Source: Bacteroidales bacterium | GTDB taxonomy: Bacteria > Bacteroidota > Bacteroidia > Bacteroidales > F082 | Reading direction: 5' to 3' | Length of the DNA stretch: 60,160 bases | NCBI GenBank assembly: GCA_023229245.1 | Contig: JALNZU010000022.1 | Coordinates: forward strand, 1 to 60,160 | Shown here: piece by piece, positions 9,401 through 16,940 of the stretch | Layout of the letters: the number at the start of each line of letters is the position of its first letter | How positions within the stretch are numbered: the stretch's first letter is position 1 | Translations under genes and position numbers: made by a program | Notes under the pieces: generated by a model | The model's input: only the letters and a program-made list of their open reading frames with translations | Told to the model about the DNA's origin: nothing | Databases searched by the model: none

Positions 9401-10105
9401 CATAAAGGTGGGATCGACCTGCTTGTCAGCAGGATACATCATCATTTGGTGTTCGAGCTTAAAGATACCGGTATTGGTATTGACCCTGAGTTTCAAAAAC
9501 AAATCTTCGATTTCTTTACTCAAGAAGATTCCGGTAGCCGGCGTCAGTATGATGGTAACGGACTTGGACTAGCAATTTGCAAAGGCCTCACACGACTGTT
9601 GGGTGGATCAATTTTCTTCAACTCCATCAAACATCAAGGTAGTACTTTTGTGGTACAACTGCCGATAACAGAATACTATACAGCCAGCTACCCAATCGAG
9701 CAGGATTCAACAGATAAGGAAAAAGATGTTGAACTAGGCCCTACGATCCTGATAGCCGAAGACGAGGACTCGAACTTTAGCGTGGTAAGCATATTGTTTA
9801 AGAAAAAACTCAACGCACGTATCCTTAGAGCCGAAAATGGCAGAGAAGCTATTGAACTAGTGAAAGAACATCCCGAGATTAATCTAGTTGTCATGGATCT
9901 GAAAATGCCTTTTGTAGATGGCTTTGCAGCAACAAAAGAAATCAAAGCCCTACGAGCAGAACTACCTGTCATAGCTCTTACAGCACATGGCATAACAGGC
10001 GATGAAAGCAAAGCCTTAGCAGCTGGATGCGACGAGTACTTTGCAAAACCAATCAATATCAATGAGCTGATTGAAGCTATTCAAAGATATTTGAACCGCA
10101 ACTAA
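6434..10105 (+). CDS. Hybrid sensor histidine kinase / response regulator
   Basis: Membrane-bound two-component sensor of 1,223 residues. Hydrophobic segments are visible at about 12-34, 193-213, 231-250 and 520-545, leaving two large non-cytoplasmic regions (35-192 and 250-520) with no family I recognise. Then come a GAF-like stretch (about 575-680), a PAS domain (about 685-800), a coiled coil (about 805-850), HisKA with the phospho-accepting His865 in NISHEVRTPLNG, HATPase_c (N box LLDNAVKFTHKG, G boxes DTGIGI and GNGLGLAI), and a C-terminal receiver with phospho-Asp1155 in VVMDLKMPF and the TAH...K switch residues. All catalytic residues are present. It stands alone without a cognate regulator gene, so phosphotransfer may go to an unlinked partner. 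The signal is unknown. Confidence 0.93.
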   Translation: MPLKAIRNPKNYLLLWIIVLVIFSGFLFWAVRWYLHSQKQQTIHSLTDISYNLSNAVTENFINDMMETQYDASDLRYRNYINQLMLYQSHLQCENIFVLAVENHQVRIALATTPELMDYEIGNIYLDEGQIFDASSQIQLPVVSKPYFIDELQVITVLTPIKLSLDNAMELYIGVDFQASRFTKQLNKGKTQAVILISIFLLINMFFIALIYWRDNQSVDIGTKLRHIESVAILLNFSLFLFIAVRITDRIDAIERQTSFRNVALPVQQNLHSALSELKKNLATVVSFIQNSESVEPEEFESFTQSLFGTDLLETLLYYQSVDEEDERQIEHTLPTIRLQHRPFYLANQYNPKQHISVAQFVKDHNKAIQRVQLSAFLSGKPSASRLLNDRNDTLTENLILVALPFYKWDKAEDHLKTYELDGVLLAVVNPQYILKTVFSKSYFAHDIIALALVELLSDTHSEYLTGLPEAHLQHVGQDIGLTHLNGLSSKNVLPLFLFNKTYLIVAHTIRAEVGYFKNIRLITILVFGVLAVVAIFFVVAFLKNRWASLELLVANQTLALRQRLTDMSYLKKISDERHQQHSIESFLTVIIRILREVFPSTESKFVSLRLNDVEYGESISESPDSTQISAKISGGEAGNGQICVVSREADPFIEENQEFINQIAVSVSSWLSHERVLHQLRESEERFHALIENAFDGIYLVEGTQFVYANKSFLNMLGYSKEELLSDTFSMDVLLTDKSKEIVERRRIARAQNKEIPARYEFQQRTKTGTIQDVEVSTLALTLGGKKVIMGIIRDMTEKNQTQLKLIESEELLQQQNEELRVMNNELTLSNEQVRKMNHELIIAKKKAEASDQIKTQFLNNISHEVRTPLNGIVGAASLLGDSHSADEEIRELTSIINQSTRRLLQTITQYVDIALLHSDEMKRHDETFDISEIVSKLVNDYTSEAISKQLRLNVNISLKKRERKITTDKELVEKILVHLLDNAVKFTHKGGIDLLVSRIHHHLVFELKDTGIGIDPEFQKQIFDFFTQEDSGSRRQYDGNGLGLAICKGLTRLLGGSIFFNSIKHQGSTFVVQLPITEYYTASYPIEQDSTDKEKDVELGPTILIAEDEDSNFSVVSILFKKKLNARILRAENGREAIELVKEHPEINLVVMDLKMPFVDGFAATKEIKALRAELPVIALTAHGITGDESKALAAGCDEYFAKPININELIEAIQRYLNRN

Positions 10106-10170
10106 CTTTCTACACCTCATATGTAGTGAATAATATTCTTTGCTTTATAATAAAGCATAGAAAAATAATG

Positions 10171-10178
10171 TACTTTTG
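10171..10178 (+). promoter_or_regulatory. -7 box for the cobalamin operon
   Basis: TACTTTTG matches TANNTTTG and sits just before the riboswitch, so the RNA would begin with the aptamer. The nearest TTTG upstream (10139-10142) is 28 bases away, longer than usual. Confidence 0.4.
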
Positions 10179-10181
10179 TAG

Positions 10182-10375
10182 CTGAAAAGGTATAGCAATC
10201 CGTGCAGGATTGATTATTTAATAGGGAATCAGGTGAAAATCCTGAACAGTACCCGCTGCTGTAAGCTCATTGAACAACTTTTGGTAATCCCTGCGCCACT
10301 GTCTTTCAGATAATCTAGTAACAGGATGGGAAGGCCGCCAAAAGTGAGTAAGTCAGAAGACCTGCCTTTCAAACG
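10182..10375 (+). promoter_or_regulatory. Cobalamin (B12) riboswitch
   Basis: The stretch carries the ordered landmarks of the adenosylcobalamin-class aptamer: AATAGGGAA then a GGTG..AATCC segment (10222-10243), ACCCGCTGCTGTAA (10251-10264), GCCACTG (10295-10301), GGGAAGGCCG (10328-10337) and the B12 box AGTCAGAAGACCTGCC (10350-10365). TGAAAAGG near 10183 can pair with the CCTGCCTTTCA end to close the P1 stem. In this family bound cobalamin lowers expression of the genes downstream. Those are a BtuB-like receptor and a BtuG-like lipoprotein, as expected for B12 uptake. The expression platform lies somewhere in 10376-10615. Confidence 0.95.
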
Positions 10376-10577
10376 AGTAAAGCAAAGCTTTCGGGATAAA
10401 AGCAGTCGAACATTTTTCCTTGTTTCCGACATATTTCCTGAAGTTTTGAGGTTTAACCAATAGCCTTAAAATCAGTTGTATGGGTAATATTATCTTTATC
10501 AGTCTAGCCTTAAAAGTAGGGCGAAATAGCAGTACCTACCTGTTAAAAAAATCCGCGTTCAATAATCATAATAGCAT

Positions 10578-10602
10578 TCACGACTTTGATACTAAGTCGT
10601 GA
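10578..10602 (+). promoter_or_regulatory. Leader hairpin before the BtuB-like gene
   Basis: TCACGACTT (10578-10586) and AAGTCGTGA (10594-10602) are perfect 9-base inverted arms around a 7-base loop, ending 13 bases before the ATG at 10616. There is no U-tract, so it does not look like an intrinsic terminator. It may be part of the riboswitch expression platform acting on translation initiation; that role is inferred. Confidence 0.5.
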
Positions 10603-10615
10603 GATTGATGTTTCT

Positions 10616-12589
10616 ATGAGCTTGTTACGCATTTTGTTGGCTTGTTTGTCAGGCATTTGGCTTTTATCTGTTGAGGTATTGGCTCAACTACCGGATACAC
10701 TGTTATTGGATCAGGTAGAAGTTATAGCCGAGCCATATAGTATCGCTTCTCAGGCTCAACAGCAAAAAATAGATGCCGTCCCTTTGCGAATGACCCTTAC
10801 CTCTGATGTGGGCGTACTGCTACAGCAATACAGTCCGCTGTTTGTAAAGTCCAATACCCCTGGCGGACTTACAACAGTATCTTTTCGTGGTTCGGGTGCA
10901 AGCCATACGATGGTGCTCTGGAATGGATTCCCTATCAACAGCAGCCAGCACGGACAGGTTGACTTTTCGCTCTTACCCGTCTTTCTCGCCGATCAGATCG
11001 AATTAGCATGGGCTATGCCAGTAGATAGCTATACAGGCGGATTAGGCGGTACGGTAACATTGAAGAACAATCCGAAATATCAGGACGGATTGAAGCTTAA
11101 GCTCATTCAATCAGCAGCCAGCTTTGGCAATTATGGAAGCTTTGCTGATGTTTCCTATAGCGGGAAACAAGTGCAGTTTCGTACCCGGGTATTTAACCGC
11201 TTTGGGAAAAACGATTTTCGATTCCTCAACACAGCCGGATGGCCACCCGAATACCTTCGACAAAAAGATGCAGAATATTATGACAGAGGGTTTCTGCAGG
11301 AAATCAACGCATTCAAAGCCAACCATCGACTGAACTTTCAAAGCTGGAACCAATGGAACGACAGAAGTCTGCCGGCTATTATGACAAATCTTGAAAGGGG
11401 AGGAGCACCACATGAAACACAAGGTGAAAACTACAGCAGAAATATCTTGTCGTACAAATATTATTGGCATGACGGCTCAGCCGAGTTGAATACGGCAATA
11501 TTTTTTAATCGCATGAATTATGAGCTGATCACCACCACTCAATGGCCACCTTATAATATAGTAACCCATATCGAATCGGAAAACAAGGCTGACTCATGGA
11601 TGAATCATGCAAAGCTTAGTCAAACATGGAATAAAACGAACGAGCTGACTGTATTGATGGGGTTTGATAATGATTATGTGAATACAAACAATTTTGCGGA
11701 TAAGGTTTCCCGTATTCATATGTGGCTAAAAGCCGGTAGCGAGCATCATTTTTCTAAGGCTGTTCATGCCCGGCTGAGCTTGCAGCATACCTGGGTCGAT
11801 CGCAAAGCAATAGGCCTGTTACCCGCTGTTGCGATAGATGTCTATCCATTACAAACACCTGATTTTGTGCTTAGTGTCTTTGTCGGCTCTAACTATCGTC
11901 TGCCGGGCATGAACGACTTATACTGGAACCCGGGCGGAAACCCAAATCTGCAGCCCGAGAAAGCATCAAGTATTGACCTGGGTTTGTTTCATCGACTAAC
12001 AACAGAAGCTATAGAAGTTGAAAGCCGGATATCAACCTATTACTCCCTGATAAACGACTGGATACTGTGGCGCCCTTCTGCCTACAGGTATTGGATACCA
12101 GAAAATATTGCAAAAGTAAAGGCAAGAGGTCTGGAGTTGACCGAACGGATCACACTCAACATAGGAAAAATTCAAAGCTATCTCAATCTTAGCTATGCGT
12201 TCACGCTTACAACGGATGAAAGTGCAGTAGACCGGTTTGAACTGACTACCGGAAAACAATTGATGTATATCCCGCTACACCACGGAAATGCCTTGCTTCG
12301 GCTGACTGCCGGAAAACTAGGAGTATATTATCAGTTTGAATATACGGATAGCCGATATACAAATTTTTCTGCCGATGACGCCCATTATAGCCGGCTACCG
12401 GCTTATGCCCTGCATCATGCCGGGCTGAGTACCCAACAAATAAAAAATTTCGACATACAATTTGGCATCAATAATCTGATGAATAAAAGCTATCAGGCAG
12501 TGTTGTGGAGACCAATGCCTGGAAGACATTTTCAACTACAAATAATTTATTCTATTCCAATAAAAATTAAAACACAAAGCAATGAATGA
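10616..12589 (+). CDS. TonB-dependent vitamin B12 receptor, BtuB-like
   Basis: Outer membrane barrel predicted to import cobalamin. From the ATG at 10616 there is a signal peptide (MSLLRILLACLSGIWLLSVEVLAQ), then a short TonB-box-like region, a plug (about 30-165: VSFRGSGASHTMVLWNGFPIN, GGLGGTVTLKN) and a barrel ending GRHFQLQIIYSIPI. It lacks the CarboxypepD_reg domain seen in the receptor at 1314. The specificity call rests on the upstream cobalamin riboswitch and the BtuG-like gene that overlaps its last 8 bases. An upstream TTG at 10586 would put the start inside the leader hairpin and is rejected. Confidence 0.88.
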   Translation: MSLLRILLACLSGIWLLSVEVLAQLPDTLLLDQVEVIAEPYSIASQAQQQKIDAVPLRMTLTSDVGVLLQQYSPLFVKSNTPGGLTTVSFRGSGASHTMVLWNGFPINSSQHGQVDFSLLPVFLADQIELAWAMPVDSYTGGLGGTVTLKNNPKYQDGLKLKLIQSAASFGNYGSFADVSYSGKQVQFRTRVFNRFGKNDFRFLNTAGWPPEYLRQKDAEYYDRGFLQEINAFKANHRLNFQSWNQWNDRSLPAIMTNLERGGAPHETQGENYSRNILSYKYYWHDGSAELNTAIFFNRMNYELITTTQWPPYNIVTHIESENKADSWMNHAKLSQTWNKTNELTVLMGFDNDYVNTNNFADKVSRIHMWLKAGSEHHFSKAVHARLSLQHTWVDRKAIGLLPAVAIDVYPLQTPDFVLSVFVGSNYRLPGMNDLYWNPGGNPNLQPEKASSIDLGLFHRLTTEAIEVESRISTYYSLINDWILWRPSAYRYWIPENIAKVKARGLELTERITLNIGKIQSYLNLSYAFTLTTDESAVDRFELTTGKQLMYIPLHHGNALLRLTAGKLGVYYQFEYTDSRYTNFSADDAHYSRLPAYALHHAGLSTQQIKNFDIQFGINNLMNKSYQAVLWRPMPGRHFQLQIIYSIPIKIKTQSNE

Positions 12590-13679
12590 CATGAATTCTT
12601 TTTTCAGATTGTCTCACAATCACAAGCTGATCTTTTTCAGCCTGCTATCTGTATTAGTATTGATATCAGCTTCCTGTTCCAAACCTGATAACGATTTGCC
12701 GGAACCCATCAAACCCGAATACATAGGGAAAGGTTTCTTTGTATTGAATCAGGGGAATTTCACTGCGGGTAATTCCTCCCTTTCATTCTACAATTATGAT
12801 TCAGCCAGGATGATCAATAACTTCTTCTATCAAAAAAACGACCTGCCCCTTGGTGATGTAGGTCATAGCGTCAGTATCTGGAATGACTATGCGTTTATAG
12901 TCGTTAACAACAGCAGTACCATATGGAGCATGAATGCTACTACGGGTAAAGTAGTAGCCAAGCTAAGCGGATTGTATTCGCCTCGTTATATTCAGGTCAT
13001 AGATGCTGAAAAGGCCTATGTGTCTGATTTTAACTATACAGGAGTTACTGTTATCAACCCTTCTAATCTTCAAATATTAGGTAACATCAATACTGGTAAG
13101 ACCACAGAAAATCTGTTACTCTATGATACCAAAGTTTTTACTACTAACTGGACGAACTATAACCAAACTACTGAAAATAATACCGTACAAGTCATTGACG
13201 CCAGATTCGATAAGGTATCAGATAGTATAGTGGTGGCAAAAGAACCTAACAGCATGGTGTTAGACAAGAACGAACGGTTGTGGGTCTTATGTAGTGGCGG
13301 ATTTATGGAAGAAGAATATCCGGCTTTGTTTCGAATCAACCCTAAAACCTTATCTATAGAAAAGCGTTTCAACTTTCCATCCAAATCAATGGCACCGGAA
13401 GCGTTGACAATAAATAATACTGCTGATACACTGTATTTTATCAATTACCATATATATCAGATGGCACTGACCGATGATCAACTACCCGATACGCCTTGGG
13501 TCGAATCGAATGGCAATAGCTTTTATAGGGTAGCTGTTGACCCTAATAACAATATGATACTTGTTTCGGATGTCGGTAATTACATGGAAAATGGGTATGT
13601 GTTTAGATATAAATATGATGGCATGCTTGTTGATTCCATAGGCGCCGGTATCATCCCAGCCTTTTTTGCATTCAATTAA
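12582..13679 (+). CDS. BtuG-like beta-propeller surface lipoprotein
   Basis: Begins with a signal sequence ending in a lipobox (LISASC, Cys about residue 32), so it should be a lipoprotein. The mature part (about 45-365) is a run of YncE/DUF5074-type propeller blades: FFVLNQGNFTAGNSSLSFYN, VGHSVSIWNDYAFIVVN, YIQVIDAEKAYVSDF, NSMVLDKNERLWVLCSGG, FYRVAVDPNNNMILVSD. In Bacteroides thetaiotaomicron, BtuG proteins of this type bind cobalamin with very high affinity at the cell surface and pass it to BtuB. The 8-base overlap with the BtuB-like gene and the shared riboswitch support the same job here. No btuFCD genes are in the window. Confidence 0.82.
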   Translation: MNDMNSFFRLSHNHKLIFFSLLSVLVLISASCSKPDNDLPEPIKPEYIGKGFFVLNQGNFTAGNSSLSFYNYDSARMINNFFYQKNDLPLGDVGHSVSIWNDYAFIVVNNSSTIWSMNATTGKVVAKLSGLYSPRYIQVIDAEKAYVSDFNYTGVTVINPSNLQILGNINTGKTTENLLLYDTKVFTTNWTNYNQTTENNTVQVIDARFDKVSDSIVVAKEPNSMVLDKNERLWVLCSGGFMEEEYPALFRINPKTLSIEKRFNFPSKSMAPEALTINNTADTLYFINYHIYQMALTDDQLPDTPWVESNGNSFYRVAVDPNNNMILVSDVGNYMENGYVFRYKYDGMLVDSIGAGIIPAFFAFN

Positions 13680-13716
13680 AATGAGGATCATACCATGGTT
13701 TTTGACTTTTAAACAC

Positions 13717-13745
13717 AAAGGACCAAACGTATATGTCCTTTTAAA
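13717..13745 (+). terminator. Terminator of the B12 operon
   Basis: AAAGGAC (13717-13723) and GTCCTTT (13735-13741) form a 7-base stem with an 11-base loop followed by a short T run, 38 bases after the BtuG-like stop. Confidence 0.55.
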
Positions 13746-13831
13746 AAAGTATATGGGAAAACAAGGCGGTTCCATCAGTTGAACATTTTGGAATTGCTAT
13801 AAAATATGGACAATTTCAAAACTATACTCAG

Positions 13832-14245
13832 ATGAAAAATAAAGTTGATTTAACCTGGTCAGGTGATATGTCTTTTGAAGCTGAAGTGAATGGCTTCAAA
13901 TTAGTGTTAGATGCTGATGAGCATGTAGGCGGTCAGAACAAAGGACCTCGTCCAAAACCTCTTACCCTGGTATCATTAGGTGGGTGTACCGGAATGGATG
14001 TAGTCTCTATCTTGAAGAAAATGCGGGTCGAACCTGAATATTTTAATGTAGAGGTAGAAGCCGAGCTGACCGATGAGCACCCTAAATTTTATCATAAGAT
14101 CATGATCACCTATACTTTTAAAGGCGACAACCTGGATAAGTCAAAACTTGAGAAGGCTGTCAGTTTGTCACAAGACAGATATTGTGGCGTAACCGAATCT
14201 TTACGGCATAGTGCTAAAATCGAAAGTAAGATAGTGATTCTCTGA
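13832..14245 (+). CDS. OsmC/Ohr family protein
   Basis: Small cytoplasmic protein of the OsmC family, whose members reduce organic hydroperoxides with a Cys pair or have unknown related roles. Both conserved cysteines are visible: one in SLGGCTGMDVVSILKK and one in SQDRYCGVTESL. The length of 137 fits the YhfA-like branch rather than classical Ohr. It stands 150 bases after the B12 operon, beyond the terminator, and is convergent with the Nudix gene with only 6 bases between stops. The exact substrate cannot be told. Confidence 0.88.
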   Translation: MKNKVDLTWSGDMSFEAEVNGFKLVLDADEHVGGQNKGPRPKPLTLVSLGGCTGMDVVSILKKMRVEPEYFNVEVEAELTDEHPKFYHKIMITYTFKGDNLDKSKLEKAVSLSQDRYCGVTESLRHSAKIESKIVIL

Positions 14246-14251
14246 TTGGTT

Positions 14252-14896
14252 TTATGCTAAAGCTTGTTTGACTATCTCAATAAACTCGCTTATGATCATC
14301 GATGTGGCACCCCATACTATTTGTTGGTGAAAGACATAACATGGAACCTGAAACAAGCGACCGTCAGCTAACCTGACGGTTTCTTTTTTTACTAAAGCCG
14401 GATTCAACATCTCCTCCATTGATACGGTAAATATTTCAGCCACCTCATAAGGGTCGGGTGAAAATTGAAGTGCATGACGGCTGAAACCTACTACAGGCTG
14501 TATATTGAAGTTGCTTGGTGGTACATACAACGGGCTCAGGTTGCCTAATATTTGAATCTGTGTCTCAGCAACGCCTATCTCTTCCCTTGTCTCACGCAAC
14601 GCAGTACAAATATGGTCAGGGTCGCTTGCCTCCATCTTTCCACCCGGGAAAGATACCTGACCGCTATGCACCCCATTGTAATCGTTTCGCTTGATTAAAA
14701 CTGTATGCAGACTGTGGGCCTGCGGATATAACAACACCAAAACAGCACTCTCACGCGGTGGATCAGCAGCTGATGGCCTGTCAGGAAACAGCTGGCGAGT
14801 AGCAGGCTCTAACTGCATCTGAGCCGAAACCCCCGGCAATGGCCCCTTGAGCAACGAATCTAACCTTTGTATGAATAAATGATCTTTAGTAGTCAT
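14252..14896 (-). CDS. Nudix hydrolase, CoA pyrophosphatase type
   Basis: Predicted to split coenzyme A or related dinucleotides into 4'-phosphopantetheine and nucleotide. The ATG at 14896 gives 214 residues; codons upstream to 14959 have no family match. Visible are the CoA-type motif VLIKR...HSGQVSFPGGKME and the Nudix box GGKMEASDPDHICTALRETREEIGV split over Gly, REXXEE and Gly, followed by LGNLSPLYVPPSNFNIQPVVGF typical of the YeaB/CoaL group. All metal-binding glutamates are present. It is divergent from clpS. Confidence 0.9.
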   Translation of the reverse strand: MTTKDHLFIQRLDSLLKGPLPGVSAQMQLEPATRQLFPDRPSAADPPRESAVLVLLYPQAHSLHTVLIKRNDYNGVHSGQVSFPGGKMEASDPDHICTALRETREEIGVAETQIQILGNLSPLYVPPSNFNIQPVVGFSRHALQFSPDPYEVAEIFTVSMEEMLNPALVKKETVRLADGRLFQVPCYVFHQQIVWGATSMIISEFIEIVKQALA

Positions 14897-15114
14897 GGCA
14901 CAAAAATAAGCAAAGCAGGGAGTTGTTGATCGAATAAAACGACTGAAGCAGCTAACCAAGAAAAAAAGATACGAAGGCTCACACTTTCCAATTTATTTTT
15001 ATTCAGTAGCTTAACCGGACAAGCCTGACTTTTATTTTTCTCCCGATTTAAGTAAAATGGTTGTCACAATATATTATTTGTATCTTTATCTTTTTAAAAC
15101 AAGCAAGGCTTCGT

Positions 15115-15387
15115 ATGGTAAAAGAGAAACAACTGCATGAAGTAGAGACAGATCAGCTGCGCAAGCCCATGAATAAGCTGATCCTTCATAATGATGACTT
15201 TAATACTTTTGACTATGTGATTCAGGCTCTTATAGAAATTTGCGACCATAGTCTGGAACAGGCCGAAACCTGTACAATGATTGCACATTACAGAGGAAAA
15301 TGTGCCATAAAATCTGGAGTGATATCTGAGCTAAGAGCTATGCACCGTGAATTTGTTTTAAGACAGCTTACAACAACTATAGAATAA
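15115..15387 (+). CDS. clpS: ATP-dependent Clp protease adaptor ClpS
   Basis: Adaptor that brings N-degron substrates to ClpAP or its equivalent. The 90-residue product from ATG 15115 has KLILHNDDFNTFDYVIQAL (the NDDXT/N-type substrate pocket), then CDHSLEQAETCTMIAHYRGKC with the conserved HxxG-like helix and ELRAMHREF. An upstream start at 15061 has no support. The stop is separated by only one base from the NfeD-like gene, suggesting translational coupling with the nfeD-floA pair. Confidence 0.93.
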   Translation: MVKEKQLHEVETDQLRKPMNKLILHNDDFNTFDYVIQALIEICDHSLEQAETCTMIAHYRGKCAIKSGVISELRAMHREFVLRQLTTTIE

Positions 15388-15388
15388 T

Positions 15389-15853
15389 ATGTGGACAATT
15401 ATTTTTGTTTTAATCGGCGTTGGATTAGCTATGGTCTTATTAGAGATCTTTGTGATACCAGGTGGTGGTCTTGCCGGTATTATCGGCTTTGGATTAATGG
15501 TGTTAGCCGTCTATTTAGCTTTTCAATATCATGGCACAACGGCAGGATTCTATACGCTTGGAGCCATACTGTTGATCAACCTGATCGCATTGGCATTGGT
15601 GCTGCGCCCTAAAACATGGGATAAAGCCATGCTTAAGACCAATATCGATGCCCGGGTGAATATCATTGACACCGAAAAAGTGAAAGTAGGTGATCAGGGC
15701 ATCACCATTTCAAGATGTACACCAGTTGGAAAGGCATTGATACATGATGAGTTTTATGAAGTTCATGCCCGCTCGGAATTTATTGAAGAAGACCAGCCAA
15801 TTGAAGTGATTAAGATAGAAGACAATAAAATTTTTATTAAATTAAAAACGTAA
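15389..15853 (+). CDS. NfeD-like membrane protein (short form)
   Basis: Partner protein of flotillin-like scaffolds. It has two to three hydrophobic helices (residues about 2-22, 24-44, 49-72) with GGGLAGIIGFGLM, then a soluble OB-fold domain (about 85-154: VGDQGITISRCTPVGKALIHDEFYEV). There is no ClpP-like protease part, so this is the short NfeD1b type. It lies one base after clpS and four bases before floA. NfeD and FloA are commonly paired. Confidence 0.85.
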   Translation: MWTIIFVLIGVGLAMVLLEIFVIPGGGLAGIIGFGLMVLAVYLAFQYHGTTAGFYTLGAILLINLIALALVLRPKTWDKAMLKTNIDARVNIIDTEKVKVGDQGITISRCTPVGKALIHDEFYEVHARSEFIEEDQPIEVIKIEDNKIFIKLKT

Positions 15854-15857
15854 TTTT

Positions 15858-16859
15858 ATGAATGAGACTTTTCTTATTGTAGCAATAGGTTTAGGAGCTA
15901 TATTTCTGATATGGTTTCTATTTTATTTCATCCCTGTAGGTTTATGGTTTACCGCCCTTGTGTCGGGTGTTCGCATCTCACTGCTTCAGCTGATCCTGAT
16001 GCGGTGGAGGAAGGTACCTCCTTCGGTGATCGTCAATAGCATGATCGCCGCTACCAAAGCAGGTCTGAAAGTTGAACGCGATGATCTCGAAGCGCATTAT
16101 TTGGCAGGGGGAAGGGTTCAGCAGGTAGTCAATGCACTGATCTCGGCTGATAAGGCTAATATCAGTCTGAATTTTAAAACAGCTACAGCTATTGACCTGG
16201 CCGGCCGAGATGTGTTTCAGGCAGTACAAATGTCGGTAAACCCTAAGGTGATTGATACCGAAAAGGTTACAGCCGTAGCTAAAGATGGGATACAACTGAT
16301 CGCTACCGCAAGGGTAACCGTTCGGGCTAATATCCGACAACTTGTTGGAGGAGCCGGCGAAGAAACAGTATTGGCACGCGTAGGCGAGGGTATAGTCAGC
16401 TCTATCGGATCAGCCGACTCACATAAATCAGTACTAGAAAACCCGGATAGCATCTCAAAGGTAGTCCTTAGAAAAGGCCTTGATTCAGGTACCGCATTTG
16501 AGATACTTTCAATTGATATTGCTGATATTGATATAGGTAAGAATATTGGTGCCGTACTACAAATGGATCAGGCACAAGCCGACAAAAATATCGCACAAGC
16601 CAAAGCCGAAGAAAGACGTGCGATGGCCGTTGCATCAGAGCAAGAGATGAAAGCCAGGGCACAAGAAGCACGAGCTAATGTGATACAGGCCGAAGCACTC
16701 ATACCACAAGCAATAGCCGAAGCATTCAAATCGGGTAACTTAGGTATAATGGATTACTATAAATTCCAAAATATACAAGCCGATACAAAAATGAGAGACA
16801 GCATCTCAGAAGAAGGAATGAAAACACCAAAAGATAAAGAAATAGGCACTAAAAAGTAA
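15858..16859 (+). CDS. floA: Flotillin-like protein FloA
   Basis: Membrane scaffold of functional membrane microdomains. An N-terminal hairpin of hydrophobic residues (about 5-45) is followed by MRWRKVPPSVIVNSMIAATKAGL, a PHB/SPFH domain (about 60-225) and an Ala/Glu-rich coiled coil (AQADKNIAQAKAEERRAMA) near 235-285. Length 333 matches FloA/YqfA. It follows the NfeD-like gene by four bases. Confidence 0.94.
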   Translation: MNETFLIVAIGLGAIFLIWFLFYFIPVGLWFTALVSGVRISLLQLILMRWRKVPPSVIVNSMIAATKAGLKVERDDLEAHYLAGGRVQQVVNALISADKANISLNFKTATAIDLAGRDVFQAVQMSVNPKVIDTEKVTAVAKDGIQLIATARVTVRANIRQLVGGAGEETVLARVGEGIVSSIGSADSHKSVLENPDSISKVVLRKGLDSGTAFEILSIDIADIDIGKNIGAVLQMDQAQADKNIAQAKAEERRAMAVASEQEMKARAQEARANVIQAEALIPQAIAEAFKSGNLGIMDYYKFQNIQADTKMRDSISEEGMKTPKDKEIGTKK

Positions 16860-16940
16860 AGCCATTCGTTAGTAGTACATACTGCTTTTTCTTGCACTGT
16901 TGAATTATGCTGCGGTCTGGCCGGGCTCTATTTTTACTGA

